Source of the DNA: Trichococcus flocculiformis
GTDB taxonomy: Bacteria > Bacillota > Bacilli > Lactobacillales > Aerococcaceae
DNA length: 64,000 nucleotides
NCBI RefSeq assembly: GCF_900113645.1
Contig: NZ_FOQC01000008.1
Coordinates: forward strand, 1-64,000
Direction of reading: 5' to 3'
The translations under genes were made by a program, and so were the position numbers. The notes below the pieces were generated by a model. That model did no database searches. It saw only the letters and a list, made by a program, of their open reading frames with translations, and was not told the DNA's origin. Positions 26,930 to 36,800 of the stretch are shown here, in pieces (the stretch's first letter is position 1; the number at the start of each line of letters is the position of its first letter).

Positions 26930-26995
26930 TTACTGAAAGTTCGATCACATGCTAAATCCGAAATTATATGAATAAATGGTTAATTTCAAATTATC
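26930..26995 (+). pseudogene. Vestigial 5' end of a second PLD-helicase gene
   Basis: From the ATG at 26949 the DNA reads MLNPKLYE-stop-MVNFKL, matching the start of the intact helicase (MLNPGLYEQVINSQI). The preceding bases (GAAAGTTCGATCACATGC) also match its ribosome-site region (GAAAGTGTGATCCCATGC). Only about 15 codons survive. This shows a tandem paralogue, or an excision event, at this island. Confidence 0.7.
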
Positions 26996-27177
26996 GATAG
27001 GTTATCGGATTTCTCGGAAGCGCTTAAATAGTCGTAACTATTGATAAAGTTGGAACATTAAAAATTTTGGTGCAGTGTTTTTCAGACATCGAAAAAAGTT
27101 GGGAAAATTTTATGAATTCTATTGACTGTAAACTTTGTTCATAGATTATGATACACATATGAAAGGAGGAATCCATC

Positions 27178-27876
27178 GTGAAAATGAAGGATGTTGAGGA
27201 GACGTTAAACATTCCAAGGTCTCATATTCATTATCTGGAGAGAGAAGGATTGTTCACAGCAAGCAGGGGTGAAAATGGCTATCGAGAATTTTCGGAGCAA
27301 GACTTACTTAATATCAAAATGGTTCTGATCTTAATGACGGCCGGTGCATCTGCTGAAACTGTTAAAAAACTTCAAGCCCATGACATTACCTTGGATGATG
27401 CACTCAAGCAAACAGAAATAGATATGCGGAAAGAGGTCGACGAAATGCTCGGTTCTCTGGAACTGATTCAGCAAATTCGCGCTTCAAATGTATCTTATGA
27501 TTCTTTACCACGAGACTCGTATTGGGCAGACATCCAGATAAAAGAACAAAACGGCCAGCACTTTCGGGGACATTATGAATTAGAGGTTATAAGTGACTGG
27601 GCATCTCCGCAGGTTAGTATGGAGCGTATTGTCAGCTGCCCCTATTGTCATGCAATGAATAGAATAGATCTTGAGGAGTATGTATACGTTGAGGATTCCA
27701 CTGAAAAATCAATGGGGCAAGAATTGTATCGTTACTTTCAAGCAGATGACTGTCATTGCAGTAAATGCGGCAAAAAATATCAGGTTGTGGGTAGCATTTG
27801 TGAGTATCCTTATGGCTCGATTGATTCGGAACAGATAGAAATCAAACCAATAGAAGAGGAGCAACGTTATGAATAG
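27178..27876 (+). CDS. MerR-like DNA-binding protein with C-terminal zinc ribbon
   Basis: 232 aa. N-terminal MerR winged helix (MKDVEETLNIPRSHIHYLER, GYREFSEQDLLNI), a coiled segment around residues 70-100, then a C-terminal zinc site of two CxxC pairs (CPYCHAMN and CSKCGKKY). Most MerR proteins end in a short effector domain; the zinc-ribbon ending is unusual. The start is GTG 27178 with AAGGAGGA 7 nt before. It overlaps the next gene by 8 bp. It lies between two defence loci and may regulate its neighbour or sense something. Confidence 0.75.
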   Translation: MKMKDVEETLNIPRSHIHYLEREGLFTASRGENGYREFSEQDLLNIKMVLILMTAGASAETVKKLQAHDITLDDALKQTEIDMRKEVDEMLGSLELIQQIRASNVSYDSLPRDSYWADIQIKEQNGQHFRGHYELEVISDWASPQVSMERIVSCPYCHAMNRIDLEEYVYVEDSTEKSMGQELYRYFQADDCHCSKCGKKYQVVGSICEYPYGSIDSEQIEIKPIEEEQRYE

Positions 27877-28222
27877 AAAAGAAAAAAATGAAAAGAAAAG
27901 AATAATAAGTGAGTACATCGATTTGGGAAATGGTCGGTATAAAGATAGTGAAGTTGATTCTTTACATGAGCTTGCAACTGAACCTGACAAGTACAATGGC
28001 AAATCCAAAACGATTAGGAATAAATTCGATGGCGTGTCTTCTGATGGTAAGTACACTCGTGAAGAGGAGACAACTTATACTTTGAGGGGAGACAAGGAAG
28101 GCGTTCGGATTGAAAAAAAAAATCAGTATCATGATGATGATGGACAGACGGGGGAAAATGAGACTGTTTATAATACAGGACGAGATATACTTAACCTGTT
28201 TAAGTCATTCTTAAACGATTAA
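27869..28222 (+). CDS. Small highly charged hypothetical protein
   Basis: 117 aa, not recognised. Very hydrophilic with K/E-rich start (MNRKEKNEKKRIISEYIDLG), Asp/Glu-rich end (YHDDDGQTGENETVYN) and no hydrophobic core segment until the last 12 residues (ILNLFKSFLND). GAGGAGC lies before the ATG, which overlaps the MerR-like gene. The two are surely co-expressed. Could be a binding partner, an anti-restriction-like DNA mimic or an immunity protein; none of these is shown. Confidence 0.65.
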   Translation: MNRKEKNEKKRIISEYIDLGNGRYKDSEVDSLHELATEPDKYNGKSKTIRNKFDGVSSDGKYTREEETTYTLRGDKEGVRIEKKNQYHDDDGQTGENETVYNTGRDILNLFKSFLND

Positions 28223-28751
28223 CTGCCAACAATAAACAGGCTCCCAATTACTGGAAATAATCCAGCGATGAGTAGCCTGTTTTGGTTGTGTTTATACCTG
28301 GACTTCCTGAATGCTCTGAAAAGTGAGTCGAAAGCTCGTACTCAAAAGACGCATATACTATTGTACATGAACTTCTATATTGGGTCGAAACCTTGCTATT
28401 TTTTGGAAATAAACTCAGCTAAAGTAGTCGAGTATAAGTTTAAGCAGCGTAGATGGTTTGATGGCGTTTGTTTGAGTTGGGTAGAAAACGCCAAAACAAT
28501 GGTGTCAATTTCTAAGAATAAATCATGAGGCAATTTCGGAATTTACGGAAGCTGAATTTCTACCAAAACGTAGCATTACTGGATCGGTACTTGCCTTTGT
28601 CAAAAAAATTCAGGAATTAGCGGGAACATCGCATGGTATACGGTTATTTATAATGCGCCCATTTAAGTGTGCATTTATTCTTTGCTTACGCTTTTCCACA
28701 TCGTAAGCTATAATAATAAGATGGATAACTATACACTAAAGGGGTTTTAAA
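28223..28751. other. Intergenic region before the type I R-M locus
   Basis: Holds a terminator-like hairpin (AACAGGCT near 28235, AGCCTGTT near 28277) and the hsdM promoter region. An open frame at 28268-28528 has no ribosome site and overlaps the terminator, so I do not call it. Positions about 28540-28660 look coding in one frame (FTEAEFLPKRSITGSV) but lack a start; possibly a remnant. Confidence 0.5.
28682..28714 (+). promoter_or_regulatory. hsdM promoter with inverted repeat
   Basis: TATAAT at 28709-28714, preceded by the perfect inverted repeat GCTTACG (28684-28690) and CGTAAGC (28702-28708). A possible -35 TTGCTT at 28682-28687 would be 21 bp away, longer than usual. The dyad is well placed for a regulator that controls methylase expression. 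Confidence 0.5.
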
Positions 28752-30338
28752 ATGGGAGCTGAATTAAATCAGAAGCTATTTAGCGCTGCTGACAATCTGC
28801 GCAGTAAGATGGATGCGTCTGAATATAAAAATTATTTACTAGGGTTAATTTTCTACAAATATCTCTCAGATAAGCTTTTAGAAAAAGTTGTTGAATTAGC
28901 TGGTGAGTCATTGGATGAATTTTCCAATGCGGATAAGCAGACGGTTTTGTATCGTCAGCTACTTGAAGATGAAGATACAAAGAGCGATTTGATCGAAACG
29001 TTAGTCGATACTCTTGGCTATGATATTGCAGCGGATCATTTATTCAATGTTTTGACGATGCAAGCAAATCAGAATACATTCCAACTGAACGACTTAAATA
29101 AAGCGTTCATTGACTTGTCCACTAAATACAATCAATTTAGCGGGTTATTCGATGATGTGGATCTTAAATCCAAAAAATTGGGTGCAGACGATCAGCAACG
29201 CAACGTCACCATCACTGAAGTACTGAAAAAACTCAACGGTATTGATGTGTTGGGTCACAACGGCGACGTTATTGGCGATGCCTATGAATTTTTGATCAGT
29301 CAATTTGCCTCCGAAGCAGGGAAGAAAGCTGGAGAATTTTACACGCCCCATGAAGTTTCAGATATGATGGCAAGGATCGCTGCAATTGGGCAAGAAGATA
29401 AGAAATTGTTCAGTGTATTTGACCCGACGATGGGATCCGGTTCTTTGATGCTCAACATCCGTAATTATTTGAATTATCCGAAGAGCGTAAAATATCATGG
29501 TCAAGAATTGAACACGACCACATTTAACTTAGCAAAAATGAATTTAATTTTGCACGGCGTCGACAATGAGGATATTCGGTTGCGCAACGGCGACACCTTG
29601 AATAAGGACTGGCCAACAGACGAACCATACACGTTTGACTCCGTGGTAATGAATCCGCCATATTCTGCTAAATGGTCTTCAGATGACACCTTCTTGGATG
29701 ATTCGCGATTTAATCGATACGGCAAATTAGCGCCGAAATCAAAAGCAGACTTCGCGTTCTTGTTGCATGGTTTCTACCATTTGAAAGATTCTGGAACGAT
29801 GGCAATCGTATTGCCGCATGGTGTCCTGTTCCGTGGTGCTGCTGAAGGTGTCATTCGTAAAAAGTTATTGGAGGATGGGAGCATTGATACCGTTATTGGA
29901 ATGCCAGCGAACTTGTTCTTTGGTACATCGATTCCTACGACCGTTATCATTTTGAAGAAAAACCGGACATCCAGAGACGTTTTATTCATTGACGCCAGCA
30001 AGGATTTCATCAAAGGTAAAAATCAGAACAAGCTGTCGCCAGAAAATATCGACAGAATTGTTGAAACCTACAAAAAACGTGAGGATGTTGAGAAGTTTGC
30101 GCACGTCGCAAGTTTTGAGGAGATCCAAGAGAATGATTTCAACTTAAATATTCCTCGTTACGTGGATACCTTTGAAGAACAAGAAGAAGTTGATATTGTT
30201 GAACTCGGGAAAGAGCTTGTAGCCCTCAATCAGCAAATCAAAGCAGCCGAAAATGACTTCCTTGCTATGCTTGATGAATTAGCGATCACAGATGAAACAC
30301 GCGAAATCATCGAAGCAACAAAGGCGGTGTTTCGGTGA
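28752..30338 (+). CDS. hsdM: Type I restriction-modification methyltransferase subunit
   Basis: N6-adenine DNA methyltransferase, 528 aa. Helical N-terminal domain, SAM-binding motif FDPTMGSGSLM and the catalytic NPPY (VVMNPPYSAKW, near residue 302), typical gamma-type order. It acts with HsdS as M2S to protect host DNA, and with HsdR as the nuclease complex. AAAGGGG precedes the ATG. It overlaps hsdS by 1-4 bp. Confidence 0.96.
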   Translation: MGAELNQKLFSAADNLRSKMDASEYKNYLLGLIFYKYLSDKLLEKVVELAGESLDEFSNADKQTVLYRQLLEDEDTKSDLIETLVDTLGYDIAADHLFNVLTMQANQNTFQLNDLNKAFIDLSTKYNQFSGLFDDVDLKSKKLGADDQQRNVTITEVLKKLNGIDVLGHNGDVIGDAYEFLISQFASEAGKKAGEFYTPHEVSDMMARIAAIGQEDKKLFSVFDPTMGSGSLMLNIRNYLNYPKSVKYHGQELNTTTFNLAKMNLILHGVDNEDIRLRNGDTLNKDWPTDEPYTFDSVVMNPPYSAKWSSDDTFLDDSRFNRYGKLAPKSKADFAFLLHGFYHLKDSGTMAIVLPHGVLFRGAAEGVIRKKLLEDGSIDTVIGMPANLFFGTSIPTTVIILKKNRTSRDVLFIDASKDFIKGKNQNKLSPENIDRIVETYKKREDVEKFAHVASFEEIQENDFNLNIPRYVDTFEEQEEVDIVELGKELVALNQQIKAAENDFLAMLDELAITDETREIIEATKAVFR

Positions 30339-31549
30339 TGTCTGAAGAAACTAAAAAGGCGCCAGCTATACGTTTTCAAGGATTCACTGATGATTGGGAA
30401 CAGCGTAAGTTGGGAGAGGTAATAGATAATCAGTATAATGGTCAAACTCCTTCCAGAACGAATGCTAGTTTTTGGAATGGAGAAATTAATTGGCTTTCCA
30501 GTGGTGAATTAAACAGAGGTGTTGTTTCTGAAACAATTGAAAAAATTACCGAAGATGGAAGAAAAAATGCAAATTTAAAAATTGTTCCTAAAGGTACATT
30601 TGTGATGGCTATAACTGGTTTAGAAGCTGCCGGAACTCGTGGAAACTGTGCGAAATTGGGAATAGACACGACTATGAACCAATCATGTATGGCTCTGTTT
30701 CCTAAAAAAAAATTACTTGATTCATCGTTCTTGTTTCAATGGTATCGAAAGGTTGGAGAAGAATATGGACTTCAATACACACAAGGAACAAAGCAACAAA
30801 GCTATAATGCTGAATTATTAAAAATTCTTCCGATTGTTTTGCCATCTGTGAGTGAGCAAGTATTAATTGCAGATTTTTTTGATAAGATCGATGATACTAT
30901 CGCTCTTCATCAACGAAAGTTAACCTTATTTAACCAGCTTAAAGAAACTTATTTGAAACAGATGTTCCCGCAAAATGAGGAGAATATGCCAGTACTAAGA
31001 TTTGCGGATTTTTCCGAACCATGGGAACAGCGTAAGTTGGGAGACACGGTTCAAATTACTATGGGACAATCACCTAACGGAGAAAATTATACTGACAATC
31101 CAAGAGATCATATACTTGTGCAAGGAAACGCAGATATGAAAAATGGGCGAGTTTGTCCACGTGTATGGACCACGCAGGTAACTAAGAAAGCTGACCCTGA
31201 GGATATTATTTTAAGCGTACGAGCACCAGTAGGTGATGTAGGAAGAACCGATTATACAGTAGTGTTAGGACGAGGAGTTGCTGGTATAAAAGGGAATGCT
31301 TTCATCTTTCAGACACTGTCACGCATGAAAGAACAAGGTTTTTGGACAAGATACAGTTCAGGGTCTACCTTTGAGTCTATTAATTCAGCAGACTTAAAAG
31401 ATGCATTTATTCAAATCTGCCATATTGAAGAGCAGACAAAGATTGGAGACTTCTTCACTAAACTTGACGACACTATCGCTCTTCATCAAAGCAAGCTTCA
31501 GAAACTTGCAGAACTAAAGAAAACTCTATTAGCAAAGATGCTCGTGTAG
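30338..31549 (+). CDS. hsdS: Type I specificity subunit, expressed copy
   Basis: Recognition subunit, 403 aa: short cap (APAIRFQGFTDDWEQRKLGE), target domain 1, central conserved helix (IDDTIALHQRKL), a second WEQRKLGD, target domain 2, C-terminal helix (LDDTIALHQSKL). ATG at 30338 overlaps the hsdM stop. Three blocks are repeated in inverted orientation in the silent copy at 32593-33768 (30392-30411, 30893-30919, 31012-31038), allowing exchange of either target domain. It ends 22 bp before the hairpin at the recombinase gene. Confidence 0.95.
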   Translation: MSEETKKAPAIRFQGFTDDWEQRKLGEVIDNQYNGQTPSRTNASFWNGEINWLSSGELNRGVVSETIEKITEDGRKNANLKIVPKGTFVMAITGLEAAGTRGNCAKLGIDTTMNQSCMALFPKKKLLDSSFLFQWYRKVGEEYGLQYTQGTKQQSYNAELLKILPIVLPSVSEQVLIADFFDKIDDTIALHQRKLTLFNQLKETYLKQMFPQNEENMPVLRFADFSEPWEQRKLGDTVQITMGQSPNGENYTDNPRDHILVQGNADMKNGRVCPRVWTTQVTKKADPEDIILSVRAPVGDVGRTDYTVVLGRGVAGIKGNAFIFQTLSRMKEQGFWTRYSSGSTFESINSADLKDAFIQICHIEEQTKIGDFFTKLDDTIALHQSKLQKLAELKKTLLAKMLV

Positions 31550-31572
31550 TCAAATTTTTGCAGAAAACAGAT

Positions 31573-31626
31573 AACCTCCTGATAATAAAGTGATGAAATG
31601 TTCATCAAATTTATTATCAGGAGGTT
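31573..31626 (+). terminator. Hairpin terminator that also hides the recombinase ribosome site
   Basis: Perfect 17-bp arms (31573-31589, 31610-31626) plus an inner 7-bp stem TGATGAA/TTCATCA. A T-rich tail follows, so it can end the hsdS transcript. The right arm contains the AGGAGG (31619-31624) of the recombinase gene, so the folded RNA would block its translation. Confidence 0.8.
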
Positions 31627-31632
31627 TTTATT

Positions 31633-32562
31633 TTGGTTAGAAAAAGAAAGTCAGATCAGTTGTTTTACGAGTATTTCGAGGAATGGATCGAATTATACAA
31701 GGTTGGGGCTGTGCGGTCCGTAACGTTAAGTAAATATAATATGTCCCTCCAACGAGTGTATGAACTAGCGCCCAGTTTAAAGGTTGAGGAGATAGACAGA
31801 CGGAAATACCAACAGCTGCTGAATGACTATGCACTTACCCACGAAAAACAAACCACAATGGATTTTCACCATCAATTAAAAGGCGCAATACTTGATGCGG
31901 TTGACGAGGGACTGATTACTACAAATCCCACGCGAAAAATCATCATCAAAGGCAAAAAACCTAAGGAGAAGCGACCGAAGTTTTTAAACCAATTTGAAAT
32001 TCAAGCGTTGCTAAGACAACTGGAACTATCCTCTGAAATCAATTGGGATTGGTTTATCTTATTGGTGGCAAAAACAGGGTTGCGTTTTTCTGAAGCTCTT
32101 GCACTTACTCCAAATGATTTCGATTTTTCCAAGCAAAAGCTAAGCATTTCAAAAACCTGGAACTATAAAGGTACTACAGGGAACTTTCAACCTACGAAGA
32201 ATGAATCCTCAAAACGAACGATGCAAATTGATTGGCAAACTGCGATGCAATTTTCGCAGCTGATTAAGAATTTAGATCCTGAAAAACCAATCTTTGTGAA
32301 GAACAGGGTATTCAATTCAACAATCAATTATCGTCTAAAGGCCCTTTGTACAAATGCAAATATTCCAATCATTACCATTCATAGCCTCAGACATACGCAT
32401 GCTTCATTACTATTGTTTGCGGGCGTTTCGATTGCGAGTGTAGCAACAAGATTGGGACATTCCAGCATGACTACCACACAAGAAACGTATCTCCACATTA
32501 TTCAAGAACTCGAAAATCAAGACAACGACAAGATCATGAAACACTTGGCATTATTGATGTAA
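31633..32562 (+). CDS. Tyrosine recombinase for hsdS inversion
   Basis: Site-specific recombinase of the phage-integrase family, 309 aa. SAM-like N-terminal domain; catalytic Arg in GLRFSEAL, HSLRHTH (HxxR) and GHSSMTTTQETYLHI (GH...Y). The start is a TTG 8 nt after AGGAGG, and that site lies in a hairpin arm. Located between two oppositely oriented hsdS genes, as in the pneumococcal CreX/PsrA loci, it is expected to flip DNA between their repeats and so change R-M specificity. Confidence 0.93.
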   Translation: MVRKRKSDQLFYEYFEEWIELYKVGAVRSVTLSKYNMSLQRVYELAPSLKVEEIDRRKYQQLLNDYALTHEKQTTMDFHHQLKGAILDAVDEGLITTNPTRKIIIKGKKPKEKRPKFLNQFEIQALLRQLELSSEINWDWFILLVAKTGLRFSEALALTPNDFDFSKQKLSISKTWNYKGTTGNFQPTKNESSKRTMQIDWQTAMQFSQLIKNLDPEKPIFVKNRVFNSTINYRLKALCTNANIPIITIHSLRHTHASLLLFAGVSIASVATRLGHSSMTTTQETYLHIIQELENQDNDKIMKHLALLM

Positions 32563-32568
32563 GATAAA

Positions 32569-32598
32569 CAAAAAGGCACCTCGTGTGCCTTTTTAAAT
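32569..32598. terminator. Terminator between convergent recombinase and hsdS'
   Basis: AAAAAGGCAC/GTGTGCCTTTTT stem with CTC loop, A-rich one side and T-rich on the other, so it is bidirectional. Confidence 0.88.
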
Positions 32599-33768
32599 GA
32601 ACATTTTGTTGAGTAAAGTACTTTTCAGTGCTTTTAGATGAGCAATCTTTTTTTGATGAAGAGCAATAGTATTGTCTATCTGATTGAAGAAAGTACCTAG
32701 TTTAGTTTGTTCTCTCAATGATGGAAGATTTATACCTGTTGAAAGAATGTTGCTGTTGTAAAGTCTCTTAATCGTACTCCCTTCCAAGCCAGACCATTTA
32801 ACAACTTGATAAAATTGCTTTAAGAACGAATTATCAATTAAAGATTTATCTGTTTTTAGCCAAACAATATTTGAATCCTGATAATAGGCTTTTTCACCTT
32901 CATAAACAACGGTTCTACCAATTGTTCCAGAAGCAGACATCAGAATATCTCCAATTTCGGGATATGGATAATTTTTTTTATATTCTTCGAATAAGTCATT
33001 TGGAATAAAAGAATCCGGGCTGCCCCCAAAAGTTCCAATTTTATAAAAAGGAATATCGCCAAATGCAGTTGTCTGATCTTTAAAAATCCTCTTGCACATA
33101 ACAACTGAACCAACCTCACCTAACTTACGCTGTTCCCAAGGTTCGGAATGATCTGTAAACCGGAGTTTTGGAATACTTTCCTTACCTTGTGGGAACATAA
33201 CTTGCAGATACGTTTGTTTAAGCTGTTCTAGCAAGGTGAGCTTTCGTTGATGAAGAGCGATAGTATCGTCGAGTTGTTTGAAAAATGTAGCAATTCTAAT
33301 CTGCTCCTCAGTAGTTGGAGTAAAAAATGTAAATTCTCTTATTTTACTCAATCCAAGAAATTTTTGAGTATTTCCAGCATTCTCATTGCGAATATATTTT
33401 TCGAAAACTGACGACTTTAACAATTGAATAAGAAATCTGTTTGGAATGTCTCCGCCTTCTTTTATTAAAGCTACATTTTTTATCGCAAAATCACTTCTAT
33501 CAACAATAACGGGATTTCCGATAGTTCCTATCATTCCAAATAAAATATCGCCATTATCCACTTTCGAACGTTTATTAATCGCTTCAAAATCTGCATCAGA
33601 AATAAGTGAAACATCAGTCATATCCAGTCCATAATCATTTAAGTTTTTCGATGTAACTAAGGGGTGTCCTTCTTGATGATATTTTGGAGAATCATGAGTA
33701 CCATCACGGACATCTTTATCATCGCCTAACTTACGCTGTTCCCAATCGTAATTTCTCATAAATGTCAC
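32593..33768 (-). CDS. hsdS: Type I specificity subunit, inverted silent copy
   Basis: 391 aa with two target domains and the WEQRKLGD and LDDTIALHQRKL repeats, but no N-terminal cap: the frame opens directly into NYDWEQRKLG. There is no ribosome site before the first ATG and no visible promoter, so it is a storage copy. The target domains differ from those of the expressed gene. Inverted blocks at 33728-33747, 33241-33267 and 33122-33148 match the expressed gene. Inversion would place these domains behind the hsdM-coupled start. Confidence 0.9.
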   Translation of the reverse strand: MTFMRNYDWEQRKLGDDKDVRDGTHDSPKYHQEGHPLVTSKNLNDYGLDMTDVSLISDADFEAINKRSKVDNGDILFGMIGTIGNPVIVDRSDFAIKNVALIKEGGDIPNRFLIQLLKSSVFEKYIRNENAGNTQKFLGLSKIREFTFFTPTTEEQIRIATFFKQLDDTIALHQRKLTLLEQLKQTYLQVMFPQGKESIPKLRFTDHSEPWEQRKLGEVGSVVMCKRIFKDQTTAFGDIPFYKIGTFGGSPDSFIPNDLFEEYKKNYPYPEIGDILMSASGTIGRTVVYEGEKAYYQDSNIVWLKTDKSLIDNSFLKQFYQVVKWSGLEGSTIKRLYNSNILSTGINLPSLREQTKLGTFFNQIDNTIALHQKKIAHLKALKSTLLNKMFI

Positions 33769-33788
33769 ATTTAATAAAACAATCGTGA

Positions 33789-33794
33789 TATAAT
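33789..33794 (+). promoter_or_regulatory. Probable -10 element of hsdR
   Basis: TATAAT at 33789-33794, 52 bp before hsdR, in an AT-rich stretch. No good -35 at 17 bp. hsdR therefore seems to have its own promoter outside the invertible region, so inversion leaves its expression intact. Confidence 0.5.
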
Positions 33795-33845
33795 TTAATA
33801 GATAATTTGTGGGGGAATTAAGTATATAGCTTAGGTGGGAAGATT

Positions 33846-36800
33846 ATGTGCAAAATTCCGAGAAATGATGAGGCAACAATTGAAAAACATCTGATTGACG
33901 TTCTGGGTCAAGGACATAATCAGTGGAACTATCGCGAGGATCTTAAATCTGAAGAAGATTTATGGAAGAATCTGCGCCAAAAAATTACTCAAAATAACTT
34001 ATCTGAAATCAAGGAACATCCGATTACGGATAAAGAATTTGATTCGATTAAAATGGAGTTATTAACGCATACGAAAACGCCTTTTCATGCTGCCAAATGG
34101 CTGAAGGGTGAAAATGGCATTGCGCGTATCACAATTGAGCGTGAGGATGCTTCTTTAGGTGCCATGTCTTTGATCTTGTATTCCAATCAAGATATCGGCG
34201 GAGGTATTTCCACTTATGAAGTTGTAAATCAGATTGCCAAGAAAAAATCGGATGATGAGCGCGAGCGGCGATTTGACGTAACCTTGTTGATCAACGGGTT
34301 GCCGATTGTGCAGATTGAGTTGAAACAAGCTGGTGCAAAAGACGGTTATTTTCAGGCTTTTAATCAAATAAAAAAATATGCTGAAGAAGGGATGTTCCGC
34401 AATAATATCTTTTCGACGTTGCAGCTTTTTGTCGTTTCCAATGAAAAGACAACCCGTTATTTTGCGAATGCGCTTCCAAAGGATATGCATAAGAAATTCC
34501 TTTTTAGTTGGCGGACGACGGACAATCGCAAGGTGGACAATGTTTATGAATTTTGTAAGCAGGTGTTGAACATCCCGGATGCGCACCGCTTGATCGCGCA
34601 TTATACGATTGTCAGTGAGGATCATGATAATAGAGCTTTAATGGTGTTGCATCCTTACCAAATTCACGCGATTGAAGCTCTGTTTACATCTGCCATAAAA
34701 CACGAATCGGGTTATGTTTGGCATGCGACAGGATCAGGGAAAACGTTGACGAGTTTTGTAGCTACAAAATTGCTTGCGCGCAAATCTGGTGTTGATAGAA
34801 CCATCATGGTCATTGACAGGAAAGACTTGGACAGCCAGACTACATCAGAATTCACAAAGTTTGCCTCGGAATTTAATACAGGTATTTCTTCTGGAAATGT
34901 TCGAGCGAACAGTTTGATTGTGGGTACAGGCAGCTCGATTGAACTCAGCCGAGCTTTGTTGTCGGATACGAACAATAATACAGTCATCATCACGACTCGC
35001 CAAAAACTGGAGTCCGCATTGCGCCATGCCCAAAAGCAAAAGGAGAAACGAAATGTGGAACGTTTCAAAAAGTTGTTGGGCCAGCATATCGTCTTTGTCG
35101 TGGATGAATGTCACCGTGCTTTGAGTGCGGAAAATATGGATGAAATAAAGCAGTTCTTCCCAAATTCCACTTGGTTCGGCTTTACTGGGACACCTATTTT
35201 TGAAGAGAATAAAAAGCAAGCCAAAGGGCAATTGGCCAGAACAACGCACGATCAATATGGGGAGAAATTGCATACTTACACGATCAAGGATGCTTTGGAC
35301 GATGCTGCTGTTTTGGGATTTCAGGTGGAGCATGAGGATACGATTGAACAGACCTCTTTGAATAATCACATTTTCAAAAACCTCCAAGTCAATGAAAAAT
35401 ATGCAAGCTACAGCGTAGATGGAATCAATGACATGATCGATCAGATGCCGCCGGTCGAAAAAGAAGAGTATTTGGATGCAACGATCTATGAACGGGACGA
35501 GCATATTCAAAAGGTGCTACATAAAATTTTCCGGCCGGATAACGCCTATATGAAATTTGATTTTCAAAATGGCCGGCCGAGAAAGTCAGCGATTCTGACG
35601 ACTAGTTCGATCGATATGGCAAAACGGTATTATCATGCAATCAAGGAAATGACGAAGGAACCAGGCTGGATTCAAAGAGAATTTTCTCACCATCCGATCA
35701 GGACAGGTCGCACGATTGAAGACCCAGATTTTCCGAGAATAGCGATCACCTATTCTATGCAGGAAAATGAAGTGGATTCAGCCCAAAATCAAAAAGAAAT
35801 GAAAAAAATAATCAAGGATTACAACGCGTACTACGGTACTGCTTGGGGCATCGATGACATTGGCCGCTATAACGGGGACATCAACAATCGGCTCGCGCGC
35901 AAAAAAGGGGAATTCAAAGAATTCGGGAAACAGATTGACTTGGTTATCGTCGTCGATAGATTGCTGACAGGTTTCGATGCGCCGACGATTCAGACCTTAT
36001 TTGTTGACCGGAATCTTAGCTATGCCAACTTGATTCAAGCCTTTTCGCGTACGAATCGTACCTACCCGGATAAAACGAAAGGCTTGATCGTCACTTTCCG
36101 GAAGCCGCACTCCATGGAAAAAAATGTTGCAGATGCAACAAGACTCTATTCCGAAGCTAAAGAAGAAACCAATCTGATTTATCCGACTTATGAAAAATCG
36201 AAGAAGAGATTCAATGGCGGTCATAAGAAGTTCACTGGCATCGTTGAAACACATCCGAATATAGATGAGCACTCTCCGTTGGAATTGAGGATTGATTTTG
36301 TCAAAGCATTTCAGGAATTCACTAATTCGTTTGAGGCGCTTGTAACTTACGATGATTACAACGATGAGATGGAAAAATCAGGTAGCATGAAAAAACAAGT
36401 GATGGTTCTGGAAGAGAATTTAGGATTGTATCAGACGATAAAAGGTTCAATACTTGCAGATTTGCCTGTAGGACCGACGCCCCCAGAAAGTCTGTCAGAA
36501 ATAGAATTCTATTCAGACAATGCGGTCAAACTGTATGATATCGACGCTACCTACATCGACCAGCTGTTGAACACGTACTCAGCAAACAATAAATCTGTGC
36601 GTGAAGACATTGAAAAAGCGATGCAGAAGTTGAACAAAGCAGAGGTTGTAAGGGATGTTTACCGTGCCATCTTGAACGATATCGACTCAAAACGAGTTGA
36701 TCCAGAGGAAGATATCTTTGTCCTCAAACGGCATTACTTTACTCTAGCCGGAGATCAGGCTATCGCTCATTTTGCGAAGGATTGGTTTGTTTCACCTGAT

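Noticed and set aside
28268-28528. 86-codon plus-strand open frame before hsdM
   Set aside because: No ribosome site, starts inside a terminator hairpin, unusual composition.
31633-32562. Prophage integrase
   Set aside because: No phage genes or att repeats nearby; its place between inverted hsdS genes explains it.
34845-35510. 221-codon minus-strand open frame in hsdR
   Set aside because: Shadow of the HsdR helicase domain.
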